Below, piece by piece: positions 27,901 to 34,831 of a stretch of DNA of 64,000 nt. The first letter of the stretch is position 1. Each line of letters starts with the position of its first letter. Source of the DNA: JBNKFV01 sp050289485 (GTDB lineage: Bacteria; Pseudomonadota; Gammaproteobacteria; Pseudomonadales; Cellvibrionaceae); the NCBI GenBank assembly GCA_050289485.1, contig JBNKFV010000029.1, positions 1 through 64,000 of the forward strand. Reading direction: 5' to 3'. Below the pieces are notes generated by a model that was given only the letters and a program-made list of their open reading frames with translations, was not told the DNA's origin and ran no database searches. Made by a program: the position numbers and the translations under genes.

Positions 27901-28481
27901 TCACGGCGGCTGCGATGAGTAACGAGCGTAAGCGCTGTTTCGATGTGGGTATGGACGATTACCTAAGCAAGCCAGTCGACCCGGTTAATCTTTATGCGGT
28001 ATTAAAAAAATGGGTGCCAGACAACGTTTTAGCATCAACAGATGACGCTGTAGATTACGTTGTAAAAGAGGAGAGCGCCACTGAGCCTGTTGCGCCTTTG
28101 AAACATGAGCAGCAGGAGGGTAACGAACTCTTGTGGGATCGAGACGGTGCATTGGCCAGGCTTGGCGGGCGCGAAAATCTGTTTGCCAGGGTGGCGACCA
28201 TTTATTTGGAAACTTCACCTCAGGTGGTCAGTGATCTTAATGAAGCTGTGGTTGATGACAATGGTGTTGCCATTAAAAGTGCGGCTCATAGTCTTAAAGG
28301 TATTTCTGCCAGCATTGGGGCAATGCGTGTGGCGGCCTACGCGCGAAAGATGGAAGAGTTATTGGAAAGTGGCACTGTCGCAGAAAGAGCTGCCGTGATG
28401 GAAAAGCTGAATACCCATTATCATGAGGTGATGGCGCTGTTGTCAGCGCAGGGTTTGTCCTCGATGGAGGCACTTGATTAA
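24954..28481 (+). CDS. Hybrid sensor histidine kinase (Cache-PAS-HK-REC-Hpt)
   Basis: 1175 residues; GTG start. Order: membrane helix about 11-32; periplasmic Cache-like sensor about 35-320; helix about 326-345; PAS about 355-475; coiled coil; HisKA with SMSHEIRTPMNG (His near 518); HATPase with NNLLGNAIKFT and GGTGLGLSICKQL (about 630-735); a poorly conserved receiver-like stretch about 755-870; a full receiver about 898-1015 with VVDDHHINRE, phospho-Asp in FMDCQMPVMDG (near 950) and YLSKPVD; C-terminal Hpt with AHSLKGISASIGA (His near 1111). This is a complete BarA/ArcB-like phosphorelay in one chain. The partner regulator is not adjacent, so the target is unknown. Confidence 0.93.
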   Translation: MAAIERQVSRFGVGLIVAVIFFLVLSVALYSFTKQSVEHEVHANQLAELEAKKQLIVARFNEGYKEVVFLSKVPPVDGIIRATKNQGVDPYDKTSLDEWKRRLETIFHAYIQSHPSIRQIRYIGYANDGLELVRVEREQGAIVIVPERKLQAKGNRSYFKEIAELDTNSLYISDLELNKEHGKIQYPAWPTYRVAMNIVDESLQPFGFVIINYDATDLLDSIDDSEQGYFTYLLNNNEQFLLHHMPEWGFAFEEHDRAGWGDYFSNALVMDSTQFSTTVSPTGVVKRYSSTRLNGRYAGGKPLILVESIPQNSLNKIVFDRYITGQIVLLAAFSIAFTVIYFYHRALMEGVNRSRLTKKYQAIFTGARDAILIFDGKRKLVDANTAALQLFDLSPTALYEASFSHLFGDDASTVRDLLAISQAGAFTSEQEMTIGTAENARIITIAFSQIEADKKADYHYVCIACDVTDEREASQLIASTNERLQIEVEARTQELEAAVDRAELATKTKSQFLASMSHEIRTPMNGVFGMLNLMRRDPLSKRQLRNLEMAEASVRSLTELVNDILDISKIEAGKLDIETAQFDLCKLLHSCATSCSILLADKPVLFLVDISDIEHGWVLADSNRIRQIINNLLGNAIKFTSFGEVRLYASTRKEEDGSITLYCSVSDTGVGISSEKLPTLFSAFVQEDIATARNYGGTGLGLSICKQLCDLMGGSIEAKSVKGMGSMFSFTLPLQLPSNSTRDVSLHSAEPTRVALALDVESLLSVVNKVFNTFGHQVEELTFDQLIRDLSGHALDDFYVVAADSRMYQKYAAQFEKYRAMRETPLLLLLVNQEYQTKDNDLDASKLPAHTLVLETPVSLVSIAAGLNAMDSDRFWFESQRVGADATERPSYDLTGKSMLVVDDHHINREVMRGILEDCGALVVDAKDGQEALDILSLHEHNDPFDLVFMDCQMPVMDGYQATRAIRESVAGAGNKDIPIVAVTAAAMSNERKRCFDVGMDDYLSKPVDPVNLYAVLKKWVPDNVLASTDDAVDYVVKEESATEPVAPLKHEQQEGNELLWDRDGALARLGGRENLFARVATIYLETSPQVVSDLNEAVVDDNGVAIKSAAHSLKGISASIGAMRVAAYARKMEELLESGTVAERAAVMEKLNTHYHEVMALLSAQGLSSMEALD

Positions 28482-28553
28482 TGGCCCCGGATTAGTTGTG
28501 CTAGTACAACTCTGCCGTTGAATATATGCTCAAGAAGAACGGCACATTCCTCA

Positions 28554-29048
28554 CTAAAATATTTTGAAAATTTCTTTAAAGGTATCTTTGGTAAACACAG
28601 ATTGCTTTTTCAGACCAACCACCCGAAAGTAGGTGACCACGTAATCGGCTGGGTCTACGTGGCAGTAGATGTAAGCGTTTTTGTATACCTGCAGGGTGCC
28701 TACATGGGCGAATAGGGTAACCAGGTACTCTTGACGGCGCTCTTCAAACCGTGATGAGTGCCAGTCGGTTTGCGTGCGCACCAGCTCGTTGCCCAAATTG
28801 AGTTTGGATTTATCTTCACACACATCAATAGCGTCGTTCAGATCAAATGGAATATACGTAAAGTTGCGCCCAGCGAAGCGATCCACAGGCTTTGCCTTAG
28901 GCTGATAATAGGTGGAAAAATACACCGTTAATGCGCTGGCTGAAATCACCATCGCCGCTGCAAGGCTTACGTATACACCGGTGGGCCAGTGCTGTGGATT
29001 CAACCAGCGAGGCACGGTATTAGCCCTCAGCTGCCAGGCTGACCACAA
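28554..29048 (-). CDS. Unknown membrane protein under a c-di-GMP riboswitch
   Basis: 164 residues as drawn from TTG 29048. One transmembrane helix (GVYVSLAAAMVISASALTVYF) is followed by a likely periplasmic domain with YQPKAKPVDRFAGRNFTYIPFDLNDAIDVCEDKSKL, DWHSSRFEERRQEYLVTLFAHVG and YIYCHVDPADYVVTYFRVVGLKK. No family is recognised. The start is doubtful: a better start with a ribosome site (ATG 29076) lies in another frame and ends at 29020, so a frameshift, translational coupling or leader peptide is possible. The c-di-GMP-I aptamer about 80 nt further upstream on the same strand suggests a role in attachment, motility or envelope change. Confidence 0.6.
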   Translation of the reverse strand: MWSAWQLRANTVPRWLNPQHWPTGVYVSLAAAMVISASALTVYFSTYYQPKAKPVDRFAGRNFTYIPFDLNDAIDVCEDKSKLNLGNELVRTQTDWHSSRFEERRQEYLVTLFAHVGTLQVYKNAYIYCHVDPADYVVTYFRVVGLKKQSVFTKDTFKEIFKIF

Positions 29049-29076
29049 GAAAAGAAGTGAGTAAACGTGTGTTCAT
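29020..29076 (-). CDS. 18-residue leader-like ORF
   Basis: MNTRLLTSFLVVSLAAEG with AGGTGG 8-13 nt ahead of the ATG, directly downstream of the c-di-GMP aptamer. It overlaps the start of the membrane-protein gene in a different frame. It reads like the start of a signal peptide cut short. It could be a leader peptide for coupled translation, or the true N-terminus of the neighbour with a frameshift. Confidence 0.4.
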   Translation of the reverse strand: MNTRLLTSFLVVSLAAEG

Positions 29077-29154
29077 GTTTGCCTACCACCTGTCAAAACA
29101 ACATTAGCATTGTGTTGAACCGGCAGTCGCTGCTCGCGGGCAGGTGTGGCCAGG

Positions 29155-29250
29155 CACAACTCCATTCGGTAACCGTTCGACCCACCACATAGCGATGGGC
29201 ACTGGCTTTGCGTCCCCGCGTTACCACGGGTTTGCCTTTTCGAGGAGCAG
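29155..29250 (-). ncRNA. c-di-GMP-I (GEMM) riboswitch, minus strand
   Basis: The reverse complement reads GGCAAACCCGTGGTAACGCG then GGGACGCAAAGCC, a second stem-loop (GCCCATC...GGTGGGTC) and GGTTACCG, in the order and spacing of the c-di-GMP-I aptamer. A GTAA (GNRA) tetraloop caps the first stem, as the class requires for docking. It is nearly identical in its conserved parts to the aptamer at 32693. It lies upstream of the unknown membrane protein gene on the same strand. Whether ligand turns expression on or off cannot be read from the sequence. Confidence 0.9.
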
Positions 29251-29294
29251 GCAGAGCCTTCTCATTCGAAAGTATTGCATGTAACTGGTTAAAA

Positions 29295-29323
29295 AGTGTG
29301 AACTAGAGCACGCTCTGTGTCAA
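29295..29323 (-). promoter_or_regulatory. Possible promoter of the minus-strand riboswitch transcript
   Basis: A perfect TTGACA (-35) is followed after 17 nt by CACACT, a poor -10. It lies about 45 nt ahead of the aptamer. The other riboswitch also has a TTGACA-type promoter. Confidence 0.35.
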
Positions 29324-29413
29324 TTGCTATGACAGCATTTTGCGCCAATTTTTGCCGATATTTTAGCCAGTGAGGTGCCTCAGGCTCCTAAACACTAGCT
29401 GTGGCTTTGTAGT

Positions 29414-29446
29414 CTCCGGTGCAGGCTACGCAGCCTGTCACCGGAG
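29414..29446. other. Strong hairpin downstream of gcvP
   Basis: CTCCGGTGCAGGCT and AGCCTG-t-CACCGGAG form a stem of 14 pairs with one bulged base and an ACGC loop, about 40 nt past the gcvP stop. There is no T-run on either strand. It may block 3' decay or end transcription with Rho. Confidence 0.5.
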
Positions 29447-29484
29447 TAGAGCGACTTGAGTTCACGAAATCTCTGGTACGCCTG

Positions 29485-32373
29485 TTACTGATACGCCAAC
29501 ATCGGTGGGCATGAGCACACCACGTTGCGGTCGCCAGCAACATTATCAATACGATTTACGCTCGGCCATACTTTGTGCAGTGTTAGCCACGGGGCTGGGG
29601 TAACCGCTGTTTCCCGTGAATAGGGCCGGTTCCACTCACCGAGAATATCAGCCTGCGTATGTGGCGCATTGCGCAACGGGCTGTTTTCCAGTGAGTAGTG
29701 GCCGTCTTCAATATGTTGAATTTCCTGGCGCAGAGTAATCATGGCGGTAATAAAGCGATCGAGCTCGGCTTTAGATTCGCTTTCTGTGGGTTCAATCATC
29801 AGCGTACCGGGCAATGGAAAGCTCATGGTGGGCGCATGAAAACCAAAGTCCATCAACCGTTTGGCAATATCTTCTTCGGTGACGCCGGTGCGTTCTTTAA
29901 TATCACGTAAATCCAGCAAACATTCGTGTGCAACAAAACCGTTTTCACCGACGTACAGTACTGGAAAATACGGGCTTAATTGTTTGGCGATGTAATTTGC
30001 ATTCAAAATGGCATATTGAGTAGCCAGTGTTAAACCCTGGCCGCCCATTAAGGTGATGTACATCCAGCTAATCGGCAGAATAGAGGCAGAGCCCCAGGGT
30101 GCAGCAGAAATTACTTCGCTAAACTCACCCTCAGCCGCCAGCGGATGTGCAGGTAAAAACGGTTTTAAATGTTCGGCCACGCCAATCGGGCCCATGCCAG
30201 GGCCGCCACCACCGTGGGGAATACAAAAGGTTTTGTGCAAATTTAAATGGGATACATCGCCACCAAATTCACCGGGGGCCGCTACACCCACCATGGCATT
30301 CATATTGGCGCCATCGACATACACCTGCGCGCCCACACTGTGGATTATCTCGCACAGCTCCCGCACACGCGGTTCGTATACGCCATGAGTAGATGGGTAA
30401 GTAATCATGATGCAGGCAATACGCTCGCCGTGTTCTGCCACCAGCGTTTTTAACTGCTCGATATCTACGTTGCCTTTTTTATCGCAGCCGGTGACCAGAA
30501 TATCCATACCGGCCATTTGCGCTGAAGCGGGGTTGGTGCCGTGCGCTGATGATGGAATAACACAGTAAGTTCGTTGCGTTTCCCCGCGATGTTGAAAATA
30601 ATTTTTAATCGCTAGCAGGCCCGCGTACTCACCCTGCGACCCGGCATTGGGCTGCAAGCTCACGCCAGCATAGCCAGTGCACATTGCCAGCATGTGTTCT
30701 AAATCACTGAACAGTTGCTGGTAGCCTTGCCATTGTTCTGCCGGTGCAAACGGATGCAGTTGGGAAAATTCTGGCCAGGTAACCGGTAGCATTTCTGCGG
30801 TGGCGTTAAGCTTCATGGTGCAAGAGCCCAGTGCAATCATCGATTCATCCAGCGCGATATCTTTGCTGGCCAAACGTTTGATATAGCGCAGCATGTCGGT
30901 TTCAGAATGGTACTGGTGAAACACTGGATGTTGCAGAATATCATCCTGGCGTAGAAGCTCTGGCGCAATGCCGTGTGCGGCCTTGCTGACTGATGCATCA
31001 ATGGCGGCAAGATCAATGCTGGTAGTGTTATCGCAGAAAATTGCCAGCAATTGCTGCACATCGTCTACCGTAGTGCGCTCGTGCAGGCTAATACTCAGGT
31101 GCTTGTCATCACAGCGGCGCAGATTAATTTTTTCTGCCAGTGCTTTATCAAATAAAGCTTGAGTTTTGTCGTTGGTGACCAGCGTTAAGGTATCGAAATA
31201 AGTTTGCTCGGCCAGCGTGTAGCCTGCTGCTTGTAGTGCTTGCGCCAGCATGCCTGTGAGGCGGTGTATGCGGTGGGCAATGCGACGCAGTCCATCTGGC
31301 CCGTGATAAGCCGCATAAAAGCTGCTCATGATGGCCAGCAATGCCTGCGCAGTACAAATATTGGAGTTGGCCTTTTCGCGACGAATATGTTGCTCGCGGG
31401 TTTGCATGGCCATGCGCAGAGCAGGTTTGCCACGGCTGTCTACTGATACGCCAATAATGCGGCCGGGTGCCGCGCGTTTGTATTCATCACGAAAGGCGAA
31501 GTAACCCGCGTGTGGGCCGCCCATACCCATGGGCACGCCAAAGCGCTGGTTGGTACCCACCACGATATCGGCACCCATCGCCCCCGGTGACTTTAACAAC
31601 ACCAGCGCCATTAGGTCGGCTGCCACGGTGGTGAGAGCACCCTTGTCTTTAATTATTTCAATAACAGGTGTTAAGTTTTTAATGCTGCCACAGGTGCCGG
31701 GATATTGTAACAGCGCGCCAAAAATATCGAGATTTTCGAGATCGGTTGCTGGATTTCCCACAATAATGTCGAAGCCAAAGTGCCTGGCGCGGGTTTTTAT
31801 CACCGCAATGGTTTGTGGGTGGGTGTCTTTATCGACGAAATAGGCCTGGCTTTTGTTGCGCTTCTGTACCCGCTTGCTCATGGTCATGGCTTCGGCCGCG
31901 GCAGTGCCTTCATCCAGCATAGACGCGTTAGCCATGCCCATGCCGGTGAGATCCATAATCATTTGTTGAAAGTTCAACAGGCCTTCCAGGCGGCCTTGTG
32001 AAATTTCTGGCTGGTAGGGCGTATAGGCGGTGTACCAGGCTGGGTTTTCCAACACGTTGCGCTGTATCACCGCCGGTACAATGGTGTCGCTGTAGCCCAT
32101 GCCGATATAGGTTTTGTAACACTGATTCTGTGCTGCGAGCCCGCGCAGCTTCTCCAAAGCATGTTCTTCTGTCATTGCGCCGGGCAGGTTCATGGCTGTT
32201 TTCAGGCGAATGTTTTCTGGCACCGCGTTTTCTACTAGTTCGGTTAACGACTTCACGCCCAGTGTGTTGAGCATGGTGGTGGTCTCGGCGGCGTCCGGGC
32301 CAATGTGTCGGCGGAAAAATGCTTCGTTGTTTTCGAGTGCGGTGAGGGAAGCATGAAGAAAGTCGGTTGCCAT
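29485..32373 (-). CDS. gcvP: Glycine dehydrogenase (decarboxylating), P-protein
   Basis: 962 residues, the full length of the single-chain P-protein of the glycine cleavage system (PLP-dependent; decarboxylates glycine and passes aminomethyl to lipoyl-GcvH). The N-terminal half has FFRRHIGP and YTPYQPEISQGRLE; the C-terminal half has the PLP lysine in HLNLHKTFCIPHGGGGPGMGP (near residue 714) and PWGSASILPISWMYI. gcvT and gcvH are not adjacent, so the system is split in this genome. A TATAAT at 32460-32465 (minus strand) is a candidate -10. I found no glycine riboswitch upstream. Confidence 0.97.
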   Translation of the reverse strand: MATDFLHASLTALENNEAFFRRHIGPDAAETTTMLNTLGVKSLTELVENAVPENIRLKTAMNLPGAMTEEHALEKLRGLAAQNQCYKTYIGMGYSDTIVPAVIQRNVLENPAWYTAYTPYQPEISQGRLEGLLNFQQMIMDLTGMGMANASMLDEGTAAAEAMTMSKRVQKRNKSQAYFVDKDTHPQTIAVIKTRARHFGFDIIVGNPATDLENLDIFGALLQYPGTCGSIKNLTPVIEIIKDKGALTTVAADLMALVLLKSPGAMGADIVVGTNQRFGVPMGMGGPHAGYFAFRDEYKRAAPGRIIGVSVDSRGKPALRMAMQTREQHIRREKANSNICTAQALLAIMSSFYAAYHGPDGLRRIAHRIHRLTGMLAQALQAAGYTLAEQTYFDTLTLVTNDKTQALFDKALAEKINLRRCDDKHLSISLHERTTVDDVQQLLAIFCDNTTSIDLAAIDASVSKAAHGIAPELLRQDDILQHPVFHQYHSETDMLRYIKRLASKDIALDESMIALGSCTMKLNATAEMLPVTWPEFSQLHPFAPAEQWQGYQQLFSDLEHMLAMCTGYAGVSLQPNAGSQGEYAGLLAIKNYFQHRGETQRTYCVIPSSAHGTNPASAQMAGMDILVTGCDKKGNVDIEQLKTLVAEHGERIACIMITYPSTHGVYEPRVRELCEIIHSVGAQVYVDGANMNAMVGVAAPGEFGGDVSHLNLHKTFCIPHGGGGPGMGPIGVAEHLKPFLPAHPLAAEGEFSEVISAAPWGSASILPISWMYITLMGGQGLTLATQYAILNANYIAKQLSPYFPVLYVGENGFVAHECLLDLRDIKERTGVTEEDIAKRLMDFGFHAPTMSFPLPGTLMIEPTESESKAELDRFITAMITLRQEIQHIEDGHYSLENSPLRNAPHTQADILGEWNRPYSRETAVTPAPWLTLHKVWPSVNRIDNVAGDRNVVCSCPPMLAYQ

Positions 32374-32586
32374 GAAAATTACCTTGTTGCTGAAAAGGGG
32401 ACTATACCTTGACTATTGGATTGAATCCGCGCACGTTAAGCCGCGCGAAAAAGGCGCGAATTATAATGGATTTTGCAGAGCGCGCCGCGGTTTTGCCAAG
32501 GCGTACGGGTAATTTTTCAGGTAGTTGTTGCACCTTACTTTAACGATGGTTAGTATTTTTGCATTGGAGTTGCGCGAGTGCTGCTA

Positions 32587-32614
32587 TTGACAGGTCTCTC
32601 GCGTGTACTAAACT
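32587..32614 (+). promoter_or_regulatory. Promoter of the PilZ riboswitch transcript
   Basis: TTGACA (32587-32592), 16-nt spacer, TAAACT (32609-32614). It begins about 80 nt upstream of the aptamer and 230 nt upstream of the PilZ gene, giving a long leader as riboswitch transcripts need. Confidence 0.6.
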
Positions 32615-32692
32615 GTGCGCTCCGTCACGATTGAGTGATGGCGTTCTGGCAGGTTTGATTCAACGGCCATCTGATACAAACCAGAGGGTATC

Positions 32693-32779
32693 TGCCCCGC
32701 GAACAGGCAAACTTGTGGTAACACAGGGACGCAAAGCCAGTGCCCAGTCTAATGGGTCGAACGGTTACCGAACGGGCGT
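32693..32779 (+). ncRNA. c-di-GMP-I (GEMM) riboswitch upstream of the PilZ gene
   Basis: The conserved core is GGCAAACTTGTGGTAACACA, GGGACGCAAAGCC, a CCCAG/TGGGTC stem and GGTTACCG. GCCC (32694-32697) and GGGC (32774-32777) can close the P1 helix. The first stem ends in a GTAA tetraloop. The downstream gene encodes a PilZ protein, itself a c-di-GMP receptor family. About 40 nt separate aptamer and start codon, enough for an expression platform. I could not assign one confidently. Confidence 0.93.
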
Positions 32780-32817
32780 CTGCTTCAATAGGCGCTTACA
32801 CTTTTTAGTTGCGAGCG

Positions 32818-33303
32818 ATGACGTTGAAGCGAGATAAGTCTAATCCACGGTTAACCGTTGTCCGTGGGCAAGAGGCGAGCCAGACAACGCAGATTGGTGT
32901 TGCCGACCGGCGCAAAGACGTGCGCTATGTTGTGCAGTTGCCTGCGTGGATCCGCCTTGCGTCGGAATATGATCTGCCAGTGTCTGCCAGCAGTATGCCG
33001 GTGACTATCCCACCCCACGGTAGTGTCGTTAACCTATCCAGCTCTGGACTTTGTTGCATCGTGCCCTTTGAGCAGTTGGGCGATTTAATGCGTATTAAAA
33101 ACAGAGCCGACTGGCGCACCCTGTTACCCGTTGTTATTCGCTTTCAATTACCCGCAAAGCAACTGGTGTCTATTGTGTGTGGTGTTGCCTATGTGCGGCG
33201 GGCAAAGGTCGATCATGCCGAGGTGGGGGTATGTTTTCAGCAGTTTATAACGGGTGAGCAGCAGCTGGCTGAGTATATCGAACACCTTAAGCAACGTTTG
33301 TAG
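32818..33303 (+). CDS. PilZ-domain c-di-GMP receptor protein
   Basis: 161 residues from ATG 32818; TTG 32809 is an alternative and no strong ribosome site is visible for either. The PilZ signature is complete: RKDVR near residue 32-36 (the RxxxR c-di-GMP clamp) and NLSSSGLC (equivalent to D/N-x-S-x-x-G), then a barrel with VIRFQLPAKQLVSIVCGVAYVRR and EVGVCFQQFITGEQQLAEYI. It is a single-domain effector, so it probably acts by binding a partner. Expression lies under a c-di-GMP riboswitch, giving a two-layer response to the same signal. Confidence 0.9.
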   Translation: MTLKRDKSNPRLTVVRGQEASQTTQIGVADRRKDVRYVVQLPAWIRLASEYDLPVSASSMPVTIPPHGSVVNLSSSGLCCIVPFEQLGDLMRIKNRADWRTLLPVVIRFQLPAKQLVSIVCGVAYVRRAKVDHAEVGVCFQQFITGEQQLAEYIEHLKQRL

Positions 33304-33360
33304 CGGGTCTTGTCGTTGCCGCCAGTTTTGTCACAGCGCTATCGTGCTATCGTTAGCCCT

Positions 33361-33957
33361 ATGAAAAACTCCTTATCCAATATTTCTCTTGTCGATGTGC
33401 TGACCGAAGCGCGTAACTGCCAGTTATGTCGTGATAGTTTGCCGTACGAACCCAATCCGGTAGTACGTGCTGCGCCGAGTGCGCGCCTGTTAATTGTGGG
33501 GCAGGCCCCTGGTTTGAAAGTACATAACAGTGGTATCCCATGGGATGACGCCTCGGGTGACCGCTTGCGGCACTGGCTGCAGCTAGATAAGGAGGCGTTT
33601 TATAACGAGACAGATATCGCCATTATCCCTATGGCCTTCTGTTATCCAGGGCGTGGTAAAAGCGGCGATCTGCCGCCGCCCAAAGTGTGTGCGCCCCAGT
33701 GGCATTCACGCTTGTTAGCGCAGTTACCTGAGCTGCGCCTGACCTTGCTGATTGGCCAGTATGCACAACAGTATTATTTGAATGACCGTTTCAAAACACT
33801 CACCGAACGGGTGCGTCACTGGCGGGAGGCTGGGCCTGCCTTGTTACCACTGGTACACCCATCACCACGCAATCAGTATTGGTTGCAACAAAATCCCTGG
33901 TTTGAGTCAGAGCTGCTACTGGATTTACGGGCTCGTGTTAAGCTGGCGCTTAAGTAA
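33361..33957 (+). CDS. Uracil-DNA glycosylase family protein
   Basis: 198 residues from ATG 33361. It follows the small UDG-like pattern: CQLCRDSLPYEPNPV, RLLIVGQAPGLKVHNSGIPWDDASGDRLRHWL, FCYPGRGKSGDLPPP, LTLLIGQYAQQYYL and the C-terminal LVHPSPRNQYWLQQNPWFE (HPSPRN motif). This subgroup is annotated as uracil-DNA glycosylase family; the usual iron-sulfur cysteines are not all present (only CQLC), so activity is uncertain. It lies 57 nt after the PilZ gene and 15 nt before the NUDIX gene. Confidence 0.85.
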   Translation: MKNSLSNISLVDVLTEARNCQLCRDSLPYEPNPVVRAAPSARLLIVGQAPGLKVHNSGIPWDDASGDRLRHWLQLDKEAFYNETDIAIIPMAFCYPGRGKSGDLPPPKVCAPQWHSRLLAQLPELRLTLLIGQYAQQYYLNDRFKTLTERVRHWREAGPALLPLVHPSPRNQYWLQQNPWFESELLLDLRARVKLALK

Positions 33958-33972
33958 TAACGGACGTAGAGA

Positions 33973-34542
33973 ATGAGTAAAGTAAAAACCGGTGGCTGGG
34001 TATGCCACAGTAGTAAGGTAGTTTACGAAAACCCATGGATTCGTGTAAGTCATGAAGACGTTACCACACCCAAAGGCACGGCCAATATTTATGGTGTAGT
34101 ACATTTTAAAAATGCCGCCGTGGGCGTAGTGCCGGTGGACAACGAAGGCTACACTTGGTTAGTGAAGCAAAGCCGTTACACATTGGATGCCTACACCTGG
34201 GAAATTCCCGAAGGCGGTAGCCCCGACGGTGAATCCACTGAAGCGACGGCGTTGCGAGAGTTGCAAGAAGAAGTGGGCTTGCAGGCTGAATCACTAGAAC
34301 TCCTGCAGCGGCTGCACCTGTCGAATTCGGTTACTGATGAATACGGTGATATTTTTTTAGCGACAGGTTTGAGCGCCGTGCCTATGGCTCACGAAGACAC
34401 AGAAGATATTGAAGTGTTGCGATTACGGTTAACCGAGGCTATTGCCATGGTGCGTAAAGGTGAAATTACCGACGTGTTATCGGTAGCCGCATTGCTTGAG
34501 CTGGCTTTGCGTATTGCGGAAAACGGTGAGTTCTGGCGCTAA
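33973..34542 (+). CDS. NUDIX hydrolase, ADP-ribose pyrophosphatase-like
   Basis: 189 residues. The NUDIX box is complete: G-G-S-P-D-G-E followed by STEATAL and RELQEEVGL (GX5EX7REUXEEXGU), at about residues 79-101. The preceding sequence TYTWEIPEGG resembles the ADP-ribose pyrophosphatase group (NudF/GDPMK), which cleaves ADP-ribose or GDP-sugars to monophosphates. A ribosome site GTAGAGA precedes the ATG. It is probably co-transcribed with the UDG-family gene. Confidence 0.9.
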   Translation: MSKVKTGGWVCHSSKVVYENPWIRVSHEDVTTPKGTANIYGVVHFKNAAVGVVPVDNEGYTWLVKQSRYTLDAYTWEIPEGGSPDGESTEATALRELQEEVGLQAESLELLQRLHLSNSVTDEYGDIFLATGLSAVPMAHEDTEDIEVLRLRLTEAIAMVRKGEITDVLSVAALLELALRIAENGEFWR

Positions 34543-34547
34543 TACGA

Positions 34548-34573
34548 AAGAGGACGACTTACGCCGCCCTCTT
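34548..34573 (-). terminator. GUAA-capped hairpin, minus strand
   Basis: On the minus strand AAGAGGGCGGC-GTAA-GTCGTCCTCTT forms 11 pairs, two of them G-U, with a GNRA loop, followed by TTCGTATT. On the plus strand the G-U pairs become A-C mismatches, so the structure is built for minus-strand RNA. It lies 26 nt past the stop of the 17-residue ORF and looks like its terminator. Confidence 0.55.
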
Positions 34574-34599
34574 ATATCGTTGCATTAAGCTAATAACAT

Positions 34600-34653
34600 T
34601 CAGTTATTGCTTAAGATAACAACTTTTTCTTTGTCGGTTTCTTCTTCCGTCAT
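34600..34653 (-). CDS. 17-residue ORF with a strong ribosome binding site
   Basis: MTEEETDKEKVVILSNN, with CAGGAGG 6 nt ahead of the ATG and a hairpin after the stop. It is too short for ordinary gene finders. It lies between a GGDEF gene (upstream, same strand) and the convergent NUDIX gene. An acidic, lysine-containing head and a hydrophobic tail VVIL give no family match. It could be a regulatory microprotein, or the mRNA part of a small RNA. Confidence 0.45.
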   Translation of the reverse strand: MTEEETDKEKVVILSNN

Positions 34654-34831
34654 TATTAACCTCCTGATTTGTCCAGCGCTTAAAGAAAACGTCTGTGCAT
34701 CAGGCCCGTATTTTTTATTTATTGATTGCACAGAGTTTTGCCTGCAACGTTTTATCGCTAACGCGTGACAATTTGTTGACAGGCAGAAAGGAGCTTAGGC
34801 AACACGTGCCATGGCTTCAAGTTACAAGCGC

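Noticed and set aside
32374..32586. Possible glycine riboswitch upstream of gcvP
   Set aside because: The minus-strand leader has no recognisable glycine aptamer core; only a TATAAT-like -10 is visible.
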